Of a DNA stretch of 18,586 nt, positions 7,669 to 16,315 are shown one piece after another. The stretch comes from Deltaproteobacteria bacterium (GTDB taxonomy: Bacteria; Myxococcota_A; UBA796), in assembly GCA_002707085.1 (NCBI GenBank), contig PALY01000148.1, positions 1-18,586 of the forward strand, given 5' to 3'. The notes beneath the pieces are model-generated. The model was not told the origin of the DNA, did not search any database, and was given only the letters and a program-made list of their open reading frames with translations. The position numbers and the translations under genes are program-made. The stretch's first letter is position 1. Every line of letters begins with the position of its first letter.

Positions 7669-8802
7669 ATGCTGTTGTCCCTACTTTTGTCCTTGACCGT
7701 TCACGCTGCCGATTGTGATGCCGTTGAACTGAGCAAATCCATTAAAGATGCCACGCCACATGAGGCAGCACCGTTGTTTGTACAGCTTGCCCAGTGTGAT
7801 GCGGCGGCTGCCAAAAAGACGGCGAAGACCGCCATTCCTCAACTTGTGGCTGAGTCTGCAGGCTTTGAAGCCGCCATTGCAGCCATCAATGTGGGTGCTG
7901 GTGAAAGCGTCATGGATTGGATGGCAACTCGCCAACAAGATGAGCGTTCGCGAGCCGTTCGTTCTTATGGCAAACAGTGTCAGGAAAGCGAAGCGATTCA
8001 GAAGTTTTTGGTGGATGCTCATGGAAAGCTTGGAGACAACTTCTGGACTGAACGCTGGTATCGGGCATTGACCGAATGTCGCACCGATGCGATCACCGGA
8101 CTGCTTCAGGCGCGTGTCGACCAAGGGCCTAGCGAAGATCGCGGCCTGTATTTTGCTGTTGTGGAAGTGTATGCGGCGAATGTTGGCATCACGGCTGTAC
8201 CCAAGCTGCAAACGCTGATCTCGGAAGAGAGTGATGTGGAAACCCAAGTAAACTTGATTCAGGCGTTGGCGGATGCGGCCCAAGCAGGCACAGTTCAGGG
8301 ACTGAATGTAAAGACCGCGGCAGCGGCTGCAGAATCGTTGAAGTCCATTGTCACCAACCTTCCTGCACGCGCTGTGGACCAAGCCCGCATCACATTGCGT
8401 GTGCTTCAAGATGAACAAGGCTCTGATGCCTTGGTCAAGGTTCGCTACAACGACAAACTTCAAGATGATGAAGGCCTGTTGTACGGCGCTGTCGTCTTCG
8501 AGAATGCCACATGCAAAAATGGTAAAGAAGCACAGCGGTACCACGTCGCTGAGGTCTTGGACCCAGGGCAAACATGGCCCGATCAGGTCGAAGAGAAGGT
8601 GAAGTCATCCGTTGAAGTCAGCTGGAAACTCAACATGGCAGAACGCTGTAAGGGTGAGGGGGAAGTGCTGTACTTCACCTCTGATGTTCCCTTTAAAGAC
8701 AAGAGTGAAATGAAGGTTTGGGTCAAGTCTGTGCTGAGCAAACAGACCAAAGCTTCGGTGAAGAAGCCCGTTCGGATAGACGAAGAACCCTTGGCCATCT
8801 AG
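7669..8802 (+). CDS. exported protein with HEAT-like helical repeats and a Cys-containing C-terminal domain, function unknown
   Basis: The 377-residue product begins MLLSLLLSLTVHAADC, a short hydrophobic leader probably cut after VHA by signal peptidase I. The leader is odd in having no Lys or Arg before the hydrophobic core. Residues about 20-250 are Ala/Leu/Gln-rich helices in pairs (for example VPKLQTLISEESDVETQVNL followed by an Ala-rich helix), like HEAT or ARM repeats. The last third (about 255-377) changes to mixed beta structure with cysteines at ENATCKNG and AERCKGEG that may pair. A strong GGAGG (7660-7664) lies 4 bases before the ATG, which fixes the start. It is divergent from the lipoprotein genes and its stop lies 15 bases from the convergent pcm stop. 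A periplasmic protein-binding scaffold is a guess. Confidence 0.75.
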   Translation: MLLSLLLSLTVHAADCDAVELSKSIKDATPHEAAPLFVQLAQCDAAAAKKTAKTAIPQLVAESAGFEAAIAAINVGAGESVMDWMATRQQDERSRAVRSYGKQCQESEAIQKFLVDAHGKLGDNFWTERWYRALTECRTDAITGLLQARVDQGPSEDRGLYFAVVEVYAANVGITAVPKLQTLISEESDVETQVNLIQALADAAQAGTVQGLNVKTAAAAAESLKSIVTNLPARAVDQARITLRVLQDEQGSDALVKVRYNDKLQDDEGLLYGAVVFENATCKNGKEAQRYHVAEVLDPGQTWPDQVEEKVKSSVEVSWKLNMAERCKGEGEVLYFTSDVPFKDKSEMKVWVKSVLSKQTKASVKKPVRIDEEPLAI

Positions 8803-8817
8803 TCCGAGGCAGTCAAC

Positions 8818-9462
8818 TCAGCCGATGCTGACTTCGCCCGTCATGGGAACAAACAGCACAGCGTGAAGTGCCGTTTTGTCGAACCCTGTGGGGGTTCGTG
8901 TGATTTTCCATAAGGTTTGACGTTGTCGTTCACCGATGGGGATCAGCATGGTGCCGCCAACCTTGAGCTGTTCGAGCAGATTGGGCGGTACTCTGGGGGG
9001 CGCAGCAGTCACCATGATGCCGTCATAGGGTGCATGTTCTGGCACACCCTGGAAGCCATCACCAATGTGCAGTTCCACATTGGTGAGATTGGTTTCGGTT
9101 AAGACCCGCTGCGCCCTAAGGCTGAGTTCCTCGATAATTTCGATGCTGTGAACAGTGGCGCCAAGGGTTGCCAATATGGCCGTTTGATAGCCAGAGCCTG
9201 TACCGATTTCGAGGACCCGAGAACCCTCCGATACATTCAAGGCCTTGGACATCAATGCGACCAAGTAGGGCTGCGAGATGGTTTGCCCACGGCCAATACC
9301 CACTGGGCCATCTCGATACACCAAATCTTGATTGTCTGCGGGGACAAAGCGATGACGTTCGGTGGCTCGCATGGCTCCGAGGATTCGTTCGTCCTCGATT
9401 CCGCGACCTTCGATTTGGGTCTCCACCATTATTAGGCGTTCTTGGTGATGGTTGACGGTCAT
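8818..9462 (-). CDS. pcm: protein-L-isoaspartate O-methyltransferase
   Basis: Repairs aged proteins by methylating isoaspartyl residues with S-adenosylmethionine, starting their return to normal aspartate. The 214-residue product matches the bacterial Pcm length and motif order: the [12 protein letters not shown]-terminal helix (12-22), [13 protein letters not shown] (59-71), SAM motif [16 protein letters not shown] (83-97), IVTAAPP-type motif as [12 protein letters not shown] (149-160), and MLIPIGE (172-178). The ATG at 9462 shares bases with the clpB stop (ATGA), and no good Shine-Dalgarno is visible, so translation is probably coupled to clpB. An internal ATG at 9429 would still keep the whole conserved domain, so the exact start is the only doubt. 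No signal peptide, so it acts in the cytosol. Confidence 0.95.
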   Translation of the reverse strand: MTVNHHQERLIMVETQIEGRGIEDERILGAMRATERHRFVPADNQDLVYRDGPVGIGRGQTISQPYLVALMSKALNVSEGSRVLEIGTGSGYQTAILATLGATVHSIEIIEELSLRAQRVLTETNLTNVELHIGDGFQGVPEHAPYDGIMVTAAPPRVPPNLLEQLKVGGTMLIPIGERQRQTLWKITRTPTGFDKTALHAVLFVPMTGEVSIG

Positions 9463-12137
9463 TTCGCCGGTGGTGGAAGTGCCTTTTGTTGGTCGTTGCC
9501 CACGGGCGATGGGTCATCCTCACCCTCTTCTGGGGGGGCAGGAATGCGTTCAAAACTAATGTTTCCTTCCGCGGGATCGCCTTCGACATCGACCTTCACG
9601 GTGTCTCGAGGATGGTACCCACCGGCAACAATGGCTTTCGACATTGGGTTGAGTAGGTACTGTTGAATCGCTCGCTTGAGTGGTCGGGCTCCGAAGGCCG
9701 GATCAAAGCCGGCATCACACAGTGCGGTTTGCGCAGCGGGTGTGACTTCGATTTCCAGAAAACGCTGGGCTAAAAGCTTGCGAACACGTTTCATCTGAAT
9801 GTTGAAAATGTGGTCCATATTTTCGCGCGTCAATGCATCAAAGACGATCACGTCATCGATTCGATTGAGGAATTCAGGCTTCAAGGTTCGCTTTACTTCT
9901 GAGAGTACGGATTCGGTGGCTTTTGCCCGGTCGCCTCCAGCGTCCATGATTTTTCGGGCGCCGATATTACTGGTCATGATCAGAACGCAGTTCTTGCAAT
10001 CGACGGTTCGCCCTTTGGAGTCCGTGACGCGTCCATCATCGAGGACTTGCAACAGAATGTTGAAGACGTCCGGGTGGGCTTTTTCAATCTCGTCGAGCAA
10101 TACAACCGAGTATGGACGTCGACGAATGGCTTCCGTCAGTTGACCGCCCTCGTCGTACCCGATGTATCCAGGAGGCGCGCCAATCAGTCGGGCCACAGAA
10201 TGCTTCTCCATGTATTCGGACATGTCGATACGAATCATGTTTTGGTCATCGTCGAACATGAACTCGGCCAATGCTCGGGCGAGTTCTGTTTTACCGACTC
10301 CGGTGGGGCCTAGAAAGATAAAGGAGCCAATGGGTCGGTTCGGGTCTTGAAGTCCCGCTCGGGCTCGGCGTACTGCGTCGGCCACCGCTACCACAGCATC
10401 GTGTTGTCCAACGACACGCTGGTGCAGGTTTGTCTCCATGTTCAATAGGCGCTCTTGTTCGCCTTGCTTGAGTTTAGTGACGGGTATTCCCGTCCAGTGT
10501 GCGATCACGTCTGCGATATCGTCATCGGTCACCATTTCTCGGAGGATTCCACCTTCCTCGCCCTGCAGTTCGGCCAGTTTGGCTGTCTTTGTTTCAATAA
10601 TTTGGTTCAGTTCGGGAATGTCTCCAAACTTCATTTTTGATGCGCCTTCGAAGTCACCTTGTCGTTCCGCGATATCAAGCTGGTGTGCAACATCTTCTAG
10701 GCGTTCTTTGGCTTCACGAATCGCCTCCAGGGCTTCTTTTTCAGCCATCCAAGATGCGCGGAGCTCATTGGTTTCTTCCTCCAGCCGTGCGATCTCTTCT
10801 TGAATGTTTGCAGCTCGCTCTACGGCGCTTTTATCGGTTTCACGCGATAGCGCCTGCAACTCTACCTTCATGCCGCGAATCTCTCGCTCCATGCTGTCGA
10901 TGGGCTGTGGCAAGCTTTCGATTTCCATCCGAAGGCGACTGGCCGCTTCGTCGATAAGGTCGATGGCTTTGTCGGGGAGTTGCCGATCGGTGATGTAGCG
11001 ATCGGAAAGTGTGGCGGCTGCCAAGATGGCGTCGTCCAAGATCTTGATGCCGTGGTGGACCTCGTATTTCTCTTTAATGCCCCGAAGAATACGAATCGTA
11101 TCGTCCACGGTGGGTTCTTCGATCAGTACGGGCTGAAACCTACGCTCCATGGCCTTGTCTTTTTCGATGTGCTTTCGGTACTCATCGAGAGTGGTCGCCC
11201 CTATGCACTTCAACTCACCGCGTGCGAGGGCGGGTTTAAGCATGTTCCCCGCATCCATAGAGCCTTCAGACTTTCCGGCACCCATCATGGTGTGCAGTTC
11301 GTCGATGAAGAGGATGATTTTTCCATCTGCGGCTTCAATTTCTGTCAGTACACTTTTGAGACGTTCCTCAAATTCACCCCGGAACTTGGCCCCTGCGACC
11401 AATGCTGCCAAGTCGAGCGCCAACACCAGTTTGTTTTGTAAGCTTTCAGGCACATCGCCCATGGCGATGCGCTGCGCGATGCCTTCGACGATTGCAGTTT
11501 TACCCACACCGGGTTCTCCGATGAGTACAGGGTTGTTCTTGGTTCGTCGACTCAGCACTTGTAGCGTTCGACGAATCTCATCATCTCGGCCAATCACCGG
11601 GTCGATTTTTCCTTCCCGTGCGTCTTTCGTCATGTCTCGGGTGAATTTTTCCAGCGATTCATAGTTGGATTCTGCATCCTCTCCAGAAACTGATTGTCCA
11701 CCGCGAAGAATCTTTAGGGCTTCATGGAGTCGTTCCTGAGTCAGCCCGTGGTCGCGCAACAGTTGTCGGGGTTTGTCATCCACCTCATTGATGGCCAACA
11801 ACAACACTTCTGTTGCAATGTGGGAGTCTCCCAAGCTGGATGCAATGGACTCGGCTTCTGAGAAAACTTTTTGAAGTTGTGGAGATACCCTCGCTTGGGC
11901 AGCACCCGACACCTTGGGCAGGTTGTCTACAAGCACTGCAGCTTCTCGGCTGAGTGCCGCCACGTCCGCTTCAATATGTTGCAGGAGCGAGGAAATGACA
12001 CCTTTTTCCTGGGTCAGTAAAACCAGAAGTAGGTGTTGCGGACGAATTTCGGGGTTTCCGTATTTTCCGGCGAGGCCCTGCGCGTCGGCAATAGCTTCGC
12101 GGGATTTCACAGTAAATCGTTCGAATTTCATATTCAT
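9459..12137 (-). CDS. clpB: ATP-dependent chaperone ClpB (Hsp100 disaggregase)
   Basis: Hexameric cytosolic AAA+ machine that pulls polypeptides out of aggregates together with DnaK. The 892-residue product shows the N-terminal Clp repeat domain (about 1-145), then AAA-1 with Walker A GEPGVGKT (207-214), pore loop AGAKFRGEF with Phe in the aromatic position, and Walker B FIDE (277-280). The middle-domain coiled coil spans about 405-530. AAA-2 has Walker A GPTGVGKT (610-617), pore loop GYIGYDEGG (657-665) and Walker B VLLDE (679-683). The M-domain separates it from ClpA and ClpX, and no ClpP-binding tripeptide loop is evident. Residues about 862-892 form a Pro/Glu/Asp-rich tail beyond the usual end (E. 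coli ClpB has 857 residues). The start is ATG at 12137, with another ATG two codons later. First gene of a two-gene unit with pcm. Confidence 0.98.
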   Translation of the reverse strand: MNMKFERFTVKSREAIADAQGLAGKYGNPEIRPQHLLLVLLTQEKGVISSLLQHIEADVAALSREAAVLVDNLPKVSGAAQARVSPQLQKVFSEAESIASSLGDSHIATEVLLLAINEVDDKPRQLLRDHGLTQERLHEALKILRGGQSVSGEDAESNYESLEKFTRDMTKDAREGKIDPVIGRDDEIRRTLQVLSRRTKNNPVLIGEPGVGKTAIVEGIAQRIAMGDVPESLQNKLVLALDLAALVAGAKFRGEFEERLKSVLTEIEAADGKIILFIDELHTMMGAGKSEGSMDAGNMLKPALARGELKCIGATTLDEYRKHIEKDKAMERRFQPVLIEEPTVDDTIRILRGIKEKYEVHHGIKILDDAILAAATLSDRYITDRQLPDKAIDLIDEAASRLRMEIESLPQPIDSMEREIRGMKVELQALSRETDKSAVERAANIQEEIARLEEETNELRASWMAEKEALEAIREAKERLEDVAHQLDIAERQGDFEGASKMKFGDIPELNQIIETKTAKLAELQGEEGGILREMVTDDDIADVIAHWTGIPVTKLKQGEQERLLNMETNLHQRVVGQHDAVVAVADAVRRARAGLQDPNRPIGSFIFLGPTGVGKTELARALAEFMFDDDQNMIRIDMSEYMEKHSVARLIGAPPGYIGYDEGGQLTEAIRRRPYSVVLLDEIEKAHPDVFNILLQVLDDGRVTDSKGRTVDCKNCVLIMTSNIGARKIMDAGGDRAKATESVLSEVKRTLKPEFLNRIDDVIVFDALTRENMDHIFNIQMKRVRKLLAQRFLEIEVTPAAQTALCDAGFDPAFGARPLKRAIQQYLLNPMSKAIVAGGYHPRDTVKVDVEGDPAEGNISFERIPAPPEEGEDDPSPVGNDQQKALPPPAK

Positions 12138-12277
12138 TCCATGGGGAAATGAGGTGCCAAAATTACAGTTGCGACAACACCCCGTAGCGTCAAACTATTC
12201 ACGAGCGTACATTGGTCGAGTCCTACACTCATGTAGAGGCCTTTTCGTACAGCGAATCTTGCGGTACGGTTGCACAC

Positions 12278-12670
12278 ATGAAATGGGCGCTCTTGATAAT
12301 ACTTGCTTGTGAAACCATTGGTTCCACACCACCAACCCCCGATGCCTCGGGGGTGGCTTCGACGGGCCAGGCCATTCGTAGCTGTCTGGGGGTTGCCGCT
12401 GGACTTCGTAAGAAGGAACTGCGCGACCAGGCATCCAAACAAGTAATGCTCTGTTACGAAAAGCATTTTTCGCCATTGAAAGAAGAACTTCGAGCTCACA
12501 ACCCCAAGGCGACATTGTCTTTAGAATACGGGTTTGGTGTTTTGGCTCGGCAAATGACATTGCGTCATGATGATGGTGTGGCGATGGCCAGTCAGTTGGC
12601 TGATCGGGTCGAATCGGTCATCGACTCAACGCGATCAGCGCCGAAAAATGAAGCTGGAGACTCTGGCTGA
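12278..12670 (+). CDS. small predicted lipoprotein, function unknown
   Basis: The 130-residue product begins MKWALLIILACE, a very short signal peptide with lipobox ILAC (C11). The rest is helical. The segment VMLCYEKHFSPLKEEL, followed by short strands (ATLSLEYGFGVLARQMTLRH) and a final helix, recalls the C-terminal domain of myxobacterial AgmX/TonB-like proteins (CYEKAL then a beta strand pattern). The match is loose and the second cysteine of that domain is not present at its place. An earlier in-frame ATG at 12212 exists, but the signal peptide would then be buried behind 22 polar residues, so 12278 is preferred. No strong ribosome site is visible. It is divergent from clpB across 140 bases. 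Confidence 0.65.
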   Translation: MKWALLIILACETIGSTPPTPDASGVASTGQAIRSCLGVAAGLRKKELRDQASKQVMLCYEKHFSPLKEELRAHNPKATLSLEYGFGVLARQMTLRHDDGVAMASQLADRVESVIDSTRSAPKNEAGDSG

Positions 12671-12721
12671 GTGAAAATTTCCGCGAGAGGGCGTGGCTTC
12701 TTGTACAAGTAGAAAAGGAGA

Positions 12722-12759
12722 CCCGAACATAAATACAGTCGATAGAGTGTGGGTTCGGG
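12722..12759 (+). promoter_or_regulatory. inverted repeat upstream of the DUF1552 gene
   Basis: CCCGAAC (12722-12728) and GTTCGGG (12753-12759) are perfect 7-base inverted arms separated by 24 bases. They lie in the 112-base gap before the DUF1552 start at 12783. The spacing fits a site for a dimeric regulator or a weak mRNA stem. No clear -35/-10 pair is visible around it. A chance match is possible. Confidence 0.3.
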
Positions 12760-12782
12760 ATTGAGACAAGGCGATATTAAGT

Positions 12783-14027
12783 ATGCATCTGCTTCATAGA
12801 CGGCGATTTTTGCAAGGCGGAGCGGCTTCTGTGCTGGCGGCACCTTTTGTTCGAATGTTGAACAACCCGGCTCGTGCGTCTGATGAGGTTGAAGGTGCGG
12901 CTCGTCTGTTGGTGTTTTTTACTCCGAACGGAACGGTGCATGAACACTGGCGCCCAACAGGGGGAGAGGATGACTTTTCCTTTCCGACAGGCTCGGTGAT
13001 GGAGTCGTTGACCCCCCATAGAGACCAATTGCTCGTTCTGGAAGGGATGGACTTCTGTACAGGAGACAACCACGAAGGTGGTATGGGAGCCATGTTGACG
13101 GCCGGTGGTGGAACCAGCATTGACCAGGTCATTGCCGATCATATTGGCGCTTCAAGCCGGTTCTCCTCTTTGGAACTGGGGGCGCAAACCAGCTTGTGGG
13201 GAGGATCGACTCAGACCCGCATGTCGTATCGATCGGGGGGCTTTGTGACTCCCGATGATTCTCCACACAACCTGTTTGACCGGATGTTTGGAGACGTAGG
13301 TGACGAATTGTTGCTTGAGCGACGCAGGCGTTTGATCGATATTAATCGCAATGAGTTGAATGCATTGCGGGCGCGGTTGGGGACTGAAGAACGATTGCGG
13401 ATGGACGCGCATCTTGATGCATTGGATACAGTTGAGCGTGGAATCTCTGGTGGTTCAAGTTGTGATTCGCCGATTGCGCCCAGCTACTATGATGTCCGGG
13501 CAAACGACAACTTTCCAACGGTAGCTCAACAGCAAATTGATTTGGCCGTACAGTCGCTCGCGTGCGGGATGACCAACGTGGTCAGCGTGCAGTTGAGCCA
13601 TACGGTAAGTCCCACTGTTTTCACTTGGATCGGTCAGACCGACGGCCACCATAGCCTTTCTCATGCTGGGGATGAAGATACCGTTGGGGTGGCCAACTTT
13701 ATTCAGTGTGAGCGGTGGTACGCAGAACAGTTTTCCTACCTATTGGATCAATTGACGGCCATGGAAGATCCGGAAACGGGTGGTTCGATGTTGGACCGAA
13801 CCTTGGTGTTGTGGGCCAAAGAGTTGGGCGATGGCCGCATGCACACTTGTTTGGACGTGCCATGGGTATTGGCTGGGAATGCGGGTGGCTTCTTTCGTAC
13901 AGGTCGAAAGGTCGATTTGGCTGGAGCGACCCATGATGGTGTCTTGACCAGCATCGCTCATGCGTTTGGTTTGGAGCTTTCGTCGTTTGGTGTCGGCACA
14001 TCCGGCCCCATCGGGGTGCTTCGATGA
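12783..14027 (+). CDS. DUF1552 family protein, Tat-exported
   Basis: The 414-residue product begins MHLLHRRRFLQGGAASVLA, a twin-arginine signal (RRRFLQG, residues 6-12) followed by a hydrophobic stretch ending near NPARAS. It is therefore exported already folded, as Tat substrates often bind a cofactor. The body has the usual DUF1552 layout and length: LVFFTPNGTVHEHWRP (43-58), HEGGMGAMLTAGGG (98-111) and SLELGAQTSLWGG (147-159). Later come QTDGHHSLSH and ERWYAEQFSYLLDQL near the middle-to-end. DUF1552 proteins occur next to DUF1592/1588 cytochrome-like genes in Planctomycetes, Verrucomicrobia and Myxococcota; the function is not established. The stop overlaps the next start as ATGA, showing tight coupling to that cytochrome gene. 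Confidence 0.92.
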   Translation: MHLLHRRRFLQGGAASVLAAPFVRMLNNPARASDEVEGAARLLVFFTPNGTVHEHWRPTGGEDDFSFPTGSVMESLTPHRDQLLVLEGMDFCTGDNHEGGMGAMLTAGGGTSIDQVIADHIGASSRFSSLELGAQTSLWGGSTQTRMSYRSGGFVTPDDSPHNLFDRMFGDVGDELLLERRRRLIDINRNELNALRARLGTEERLRMDAHLDALDTVERGISGGSSCDSPIAPSYYDVRANDNFPTVAQQQIDLAVQSLACGMTNVVSVQLSHTVSPTVFTWIGQTDGHHSLSHAGDEDTVGVANFIQCERWYAEQFSYLLDQLTAMEDPETGGSMLDRTLVLWAKELGDGRMHTCLDVPWVLAGNAGGFFRTGRKVDLAGATHDGVLTSIAHAFGLELSSFGVGTSGPIGVLR

Positions 14028-16237
14028 CACGGTTATGGCTATGTTTCCTGCTTTCGCTGGGGTGTGCGAGTAAAGATGAAACGGCGGGGTCGGACTCGGT
14101 TTCGGACGGAGACACATCAGAAAGTGCGGTCGACGATACCGGTGATGTAAGCACTGCTTGTCCGGAAGATGTGGATGTTTTTGAAGCCCATGTGTGGGAA
14201 CCCGTATTGGGTACGTATTGTGTCACTTGTCATGTGGCGGACGGACCGGCCTCGGGTACGGCGATGGTTTTCGATCCCGACGATATGTTGAGCAATCTTC
14301 GCGCTGCCAGTGCCGTTTCAGACCGTTTGTTGGAGAAGCCAGCGGGGTTGCACGAGGCGGGTCATGGGGGTGGGACATTGGTCCTGCCGGATAGCGAATC
14401 GTGGGAGGCACTGCAGTTTTGGATTGATTGGACCCATGGAGACTGTGACACACCAACTGAGCCTTGTGTAGATGAAGCATCTCCACGACGCCTTTGGCGC
14501 TTGGACCACAATCAATATCAAAAAACAGTGATTGATTTGCTGGGCGTTGAAAATGATTACGGAACGGCGCTGGCTGCAGATGAAAATGTTCACGGTTTTA
14601 CCAACGATGCGCTTGCTTTGGTGGTGTCGGGCTTGTTGGCTGATCAATACAGAACTGCGGCGGAAGATTTGTCGAGCGTGGTGGATGTAGCAGGCATGCT
14701 CACTTGTACACCGGAGGAAGGCACGGTCACGCAATGTGCCGCGACCTTCATTGAAGAGTTCGGTTTACGGGCATTTCGTCGTCCAGTCTCTGCGGATGAA
14801 CTCCAAGTTTATCTTGGACTATGGGCTGATATTGCAGAGGATGACGGTTTCTTTGAGGGGCTACGTTGGGTGGTGTCTGGAATGTTGCAGTCACCCCATT
14901 TCCTGTATCGGTCTGAATTGGGTGTGGCGGATGAAGATGGAAACTATGCACTGACCGATTGGGAGATAGCCACTGAACTGAGCTACCTTTTGTGGGACAC
15001 CATGCCCGACGATGAACTGTTCGTCGCTGCTGCCGCTGGAACACTCAATACACCCGAACAAATTCAGGCGCAGGTCGACAGGATGAGCGCTGATGAGCGT
15101 TCTCTTGATACCACGGCCGACTTTGTGAACATTTGGCTTCGCCTAAACCTTTTGCAGACGGTTTCTCGTACAGGCTTGGATGCAGAATTGGAAAGTGCGA
15201 TGGCGGAGCAGACCTACGAAACGGTACGCGAATTGGCCCGGCTGGAGTCATCGCTTGCGGACTTGATGACGGGGACCACGACGTGGGTGCCAGACGTTTT
15301 GGCTGCACACTATGGAGCGACGGAGTCCGGTTGGGTGGAGCAAGACGGTGAGATGTATGGAGGTCTGTTGACACAGGCGGGTGTACTCACGGTATATGCC
15401 CTGGCCGATGGTTCCAGCCCTGTTCACCGAGGGGTCATGGTGAGGGAGCGAATGTTGTGTGAGGAACTCCCGCCTCCACCCCCCAACCTGGACACTTCGC
15501 CCCCTGCTGCAGATGCCGAAGGGACGACCCGTGAAAAGTACGAAGTACATAGTTCGTTACCCGAATGTGCCAGCTGTCATTCTCTGATTGATCCGATTGG
15601 CTTTGGCTTTGAACATTTTGACCATTTGGGTCGATGGAGGGATGAAGAAGTAGGCGAACCGGTTGATGCCTCGGGGGCTGTGGATGAAGTGGAATTCCAT
15701 GGTGTACAAGACCTGGCCAACGTCCTGATGGACGATGCCCGATTCCGATCTTGCTATGTGCAGAGTTGGCGCCGTTGGAAGACGGGGTCCGACTCGTGTG
15801 CAGATGATCCTGGAGAGGTCGGATTGATGGCACCACTGCTCGAGTTGTCGGGCCGACAGTCGTTCCGTTTTCGTACTGGAGGTGTCGATGAGCAAGACAC
15901 CTTTGCGCAAGGAGAGCGTCTTGCGCCAGAAGAACTCTCGATCATTGTAGAGGAAATTGGAGAAGTTCTACCCGGTGGTGCGGCGGTGGGTGTTGAGTTC
16001 ACGTTGGTGGAAACATCGACTTGGACCACAGGGTTTTGCATGGACGGCACGGTGACCAATACGACCAGCGAGTCTGTGGTGTGGGAAGTGCGTGGAGACG
16101 TCCATGGAACCATCACATCGATTTGGAATGCAGAGTACACTGTGGATGAAGACGAACATGTCTTCACGGGTGTGGAGTGGAATGCCGAACTGGAAGCTTA
16201 TGGGTCTACGACTTTCGGGTTTTGTGGGTCACGCTGA
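14024..16237 (+). CDS. DUF1592/DUF1588-type cytochrome c lipoprotein with C-terminal CBM2-like domain
   Basis: The 737-residue product starts with a lipoprotein-like leader, MTRLWLCFLLSLGC (C14; Ser rather than Leu at -3), then an acidic Ser/Asp linker. A first heme c motif CVTCH is at 66-70. Next come DUF1587 (RRLWRLDHNQYQKTVIDLLG, 155-174), DUF1595 (FIEEFGLRAFRRPVSADEL, 242-260) and DUF1592 (LYRSELG to TMPDDELF, about 294-333, and on to ~430). DUF1588 (about 445-545) holds the second heme motif CASCH (515-519) and the family signature IDPIGFGFEHFDHLGRWR. DUF1585 follows (about 560-615). Beyond the normal end is an extra ~80-residue domain that looks like CBM2 (listed separately). The ATGA overlap with the DUF1552 gene makes them one translational unit. 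Predicted to be an envelope or surface redox protein; its electron partner and substrate are unknown. Confidence 0.93.
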   Translation: MTRLWLCFLLSLGCASKDETAGSDSVSDGDTSESAVDDTGDVSTACPEDVDVFEAHVWEPVLGTYCVTCHVADGPASGTAMVFDPDDMLSNLRAASAVSDRLLEKPAGLHEAGHGGGTLVLPDSESWEALQFWIDWTHGDCDTPTEPCVDEASPRRLWRLDHNQYQKTVIDLLGVENDYGTALAADENVHGFTNDALALVVSGLLADQYRTAAEDLSSVVDVAGMLTCTPEEGTVTQCAATFIEEFGLRAFRRPVSADELQVYLGLWADIAEDDGFFEGLRWVVSGMLQSPHFLYRSELGVADEDGNYALTDWEIATELSYLLWDTMPDDELFVAAAAGTLNTPEQIQAQVDRMSADERSLDTTADFVNIWLRLNLLQTVSRTGLDAELESAMAEQTYETVRELARLESSLADLMTGTTTWVPDVLAAHYGATESGWVEQDGEMYGGLLTQAGVLTVYALADGSSPVHRGVMVRERMLCEELPPPPPNLDTSPPAADAEGTTREKYEVHSSLPECASCHSLIDPIGFGFEHFDHLGRWRDEEVGEPVDASGAVDEVEFHGVQDLANVLMDDARFRSCYVQSWRRWKTGSDSCADDPGEVGLMAPLLELSGRQSFRFRTGGVDEQDTFAQGERLAPEELSIIVEEIGEVLPGGAAVGVEFTLVETSTWTTGFCMDGTVTNTTSESVVWEVRGDVHGTITSIWNAEYTVDEDEHVFTGVEWNAELEAYGSTTFGFCGSR
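15986..16234 (+). other. CBM2-like carbohydrate-binding domain at the end of the cytochrome lipoprotein
   Basis: Residues about 655-737 follow the CBM2 pattern: W-x-T-G-F (W667-F671), V-T-N-T (677-680), the core W687, W-N (W701), W-N (W719), G-S-T-T-F-G-F-x-G (727-735). W667, W701 and W719 fall at the places of the three surface tryptophans that cellulose-binding CBM2a modules (for example that of Cellulomonas Cex) use to hold crystalline cellulose. C672 and C734 sit on strands near each end and may form a disulfide. The family match is by eye. Confidence 0.7.
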
Positions 16238-16315
16238 TGCACTCTACATTCATTAGTGTCCGCGGAAGAAGTAGGAAGATGCTACGGTGTCATTCGGAAA
16301 CTGGAGATGGTCAAT

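Noticed and set aside
7681..8571. 296-codon - strand frame opposite the exported helical-repeat gene
   Set aside because: The + strand frame has a signal peptide, a strong ribosome site and helical periodicity. The antisense product has no recognisable feature.
12161..12193. Possible clpB promoter: TTGACG (- strand, 12193-12188) with TGTAAT (12167-12162)
   Set aside because: The spacing is 20 bases, outside the usual 16-18, and no heat-shock (sigma-32 or CIRCE) element was found to support it.
9799..12312. Several + strand frames inside clpB (for example 10438-10803 and 11149-11664)
   Set aside because: They lie wholly opposite an unmistakable ClpB and are Ser/Arg-rich shadows.
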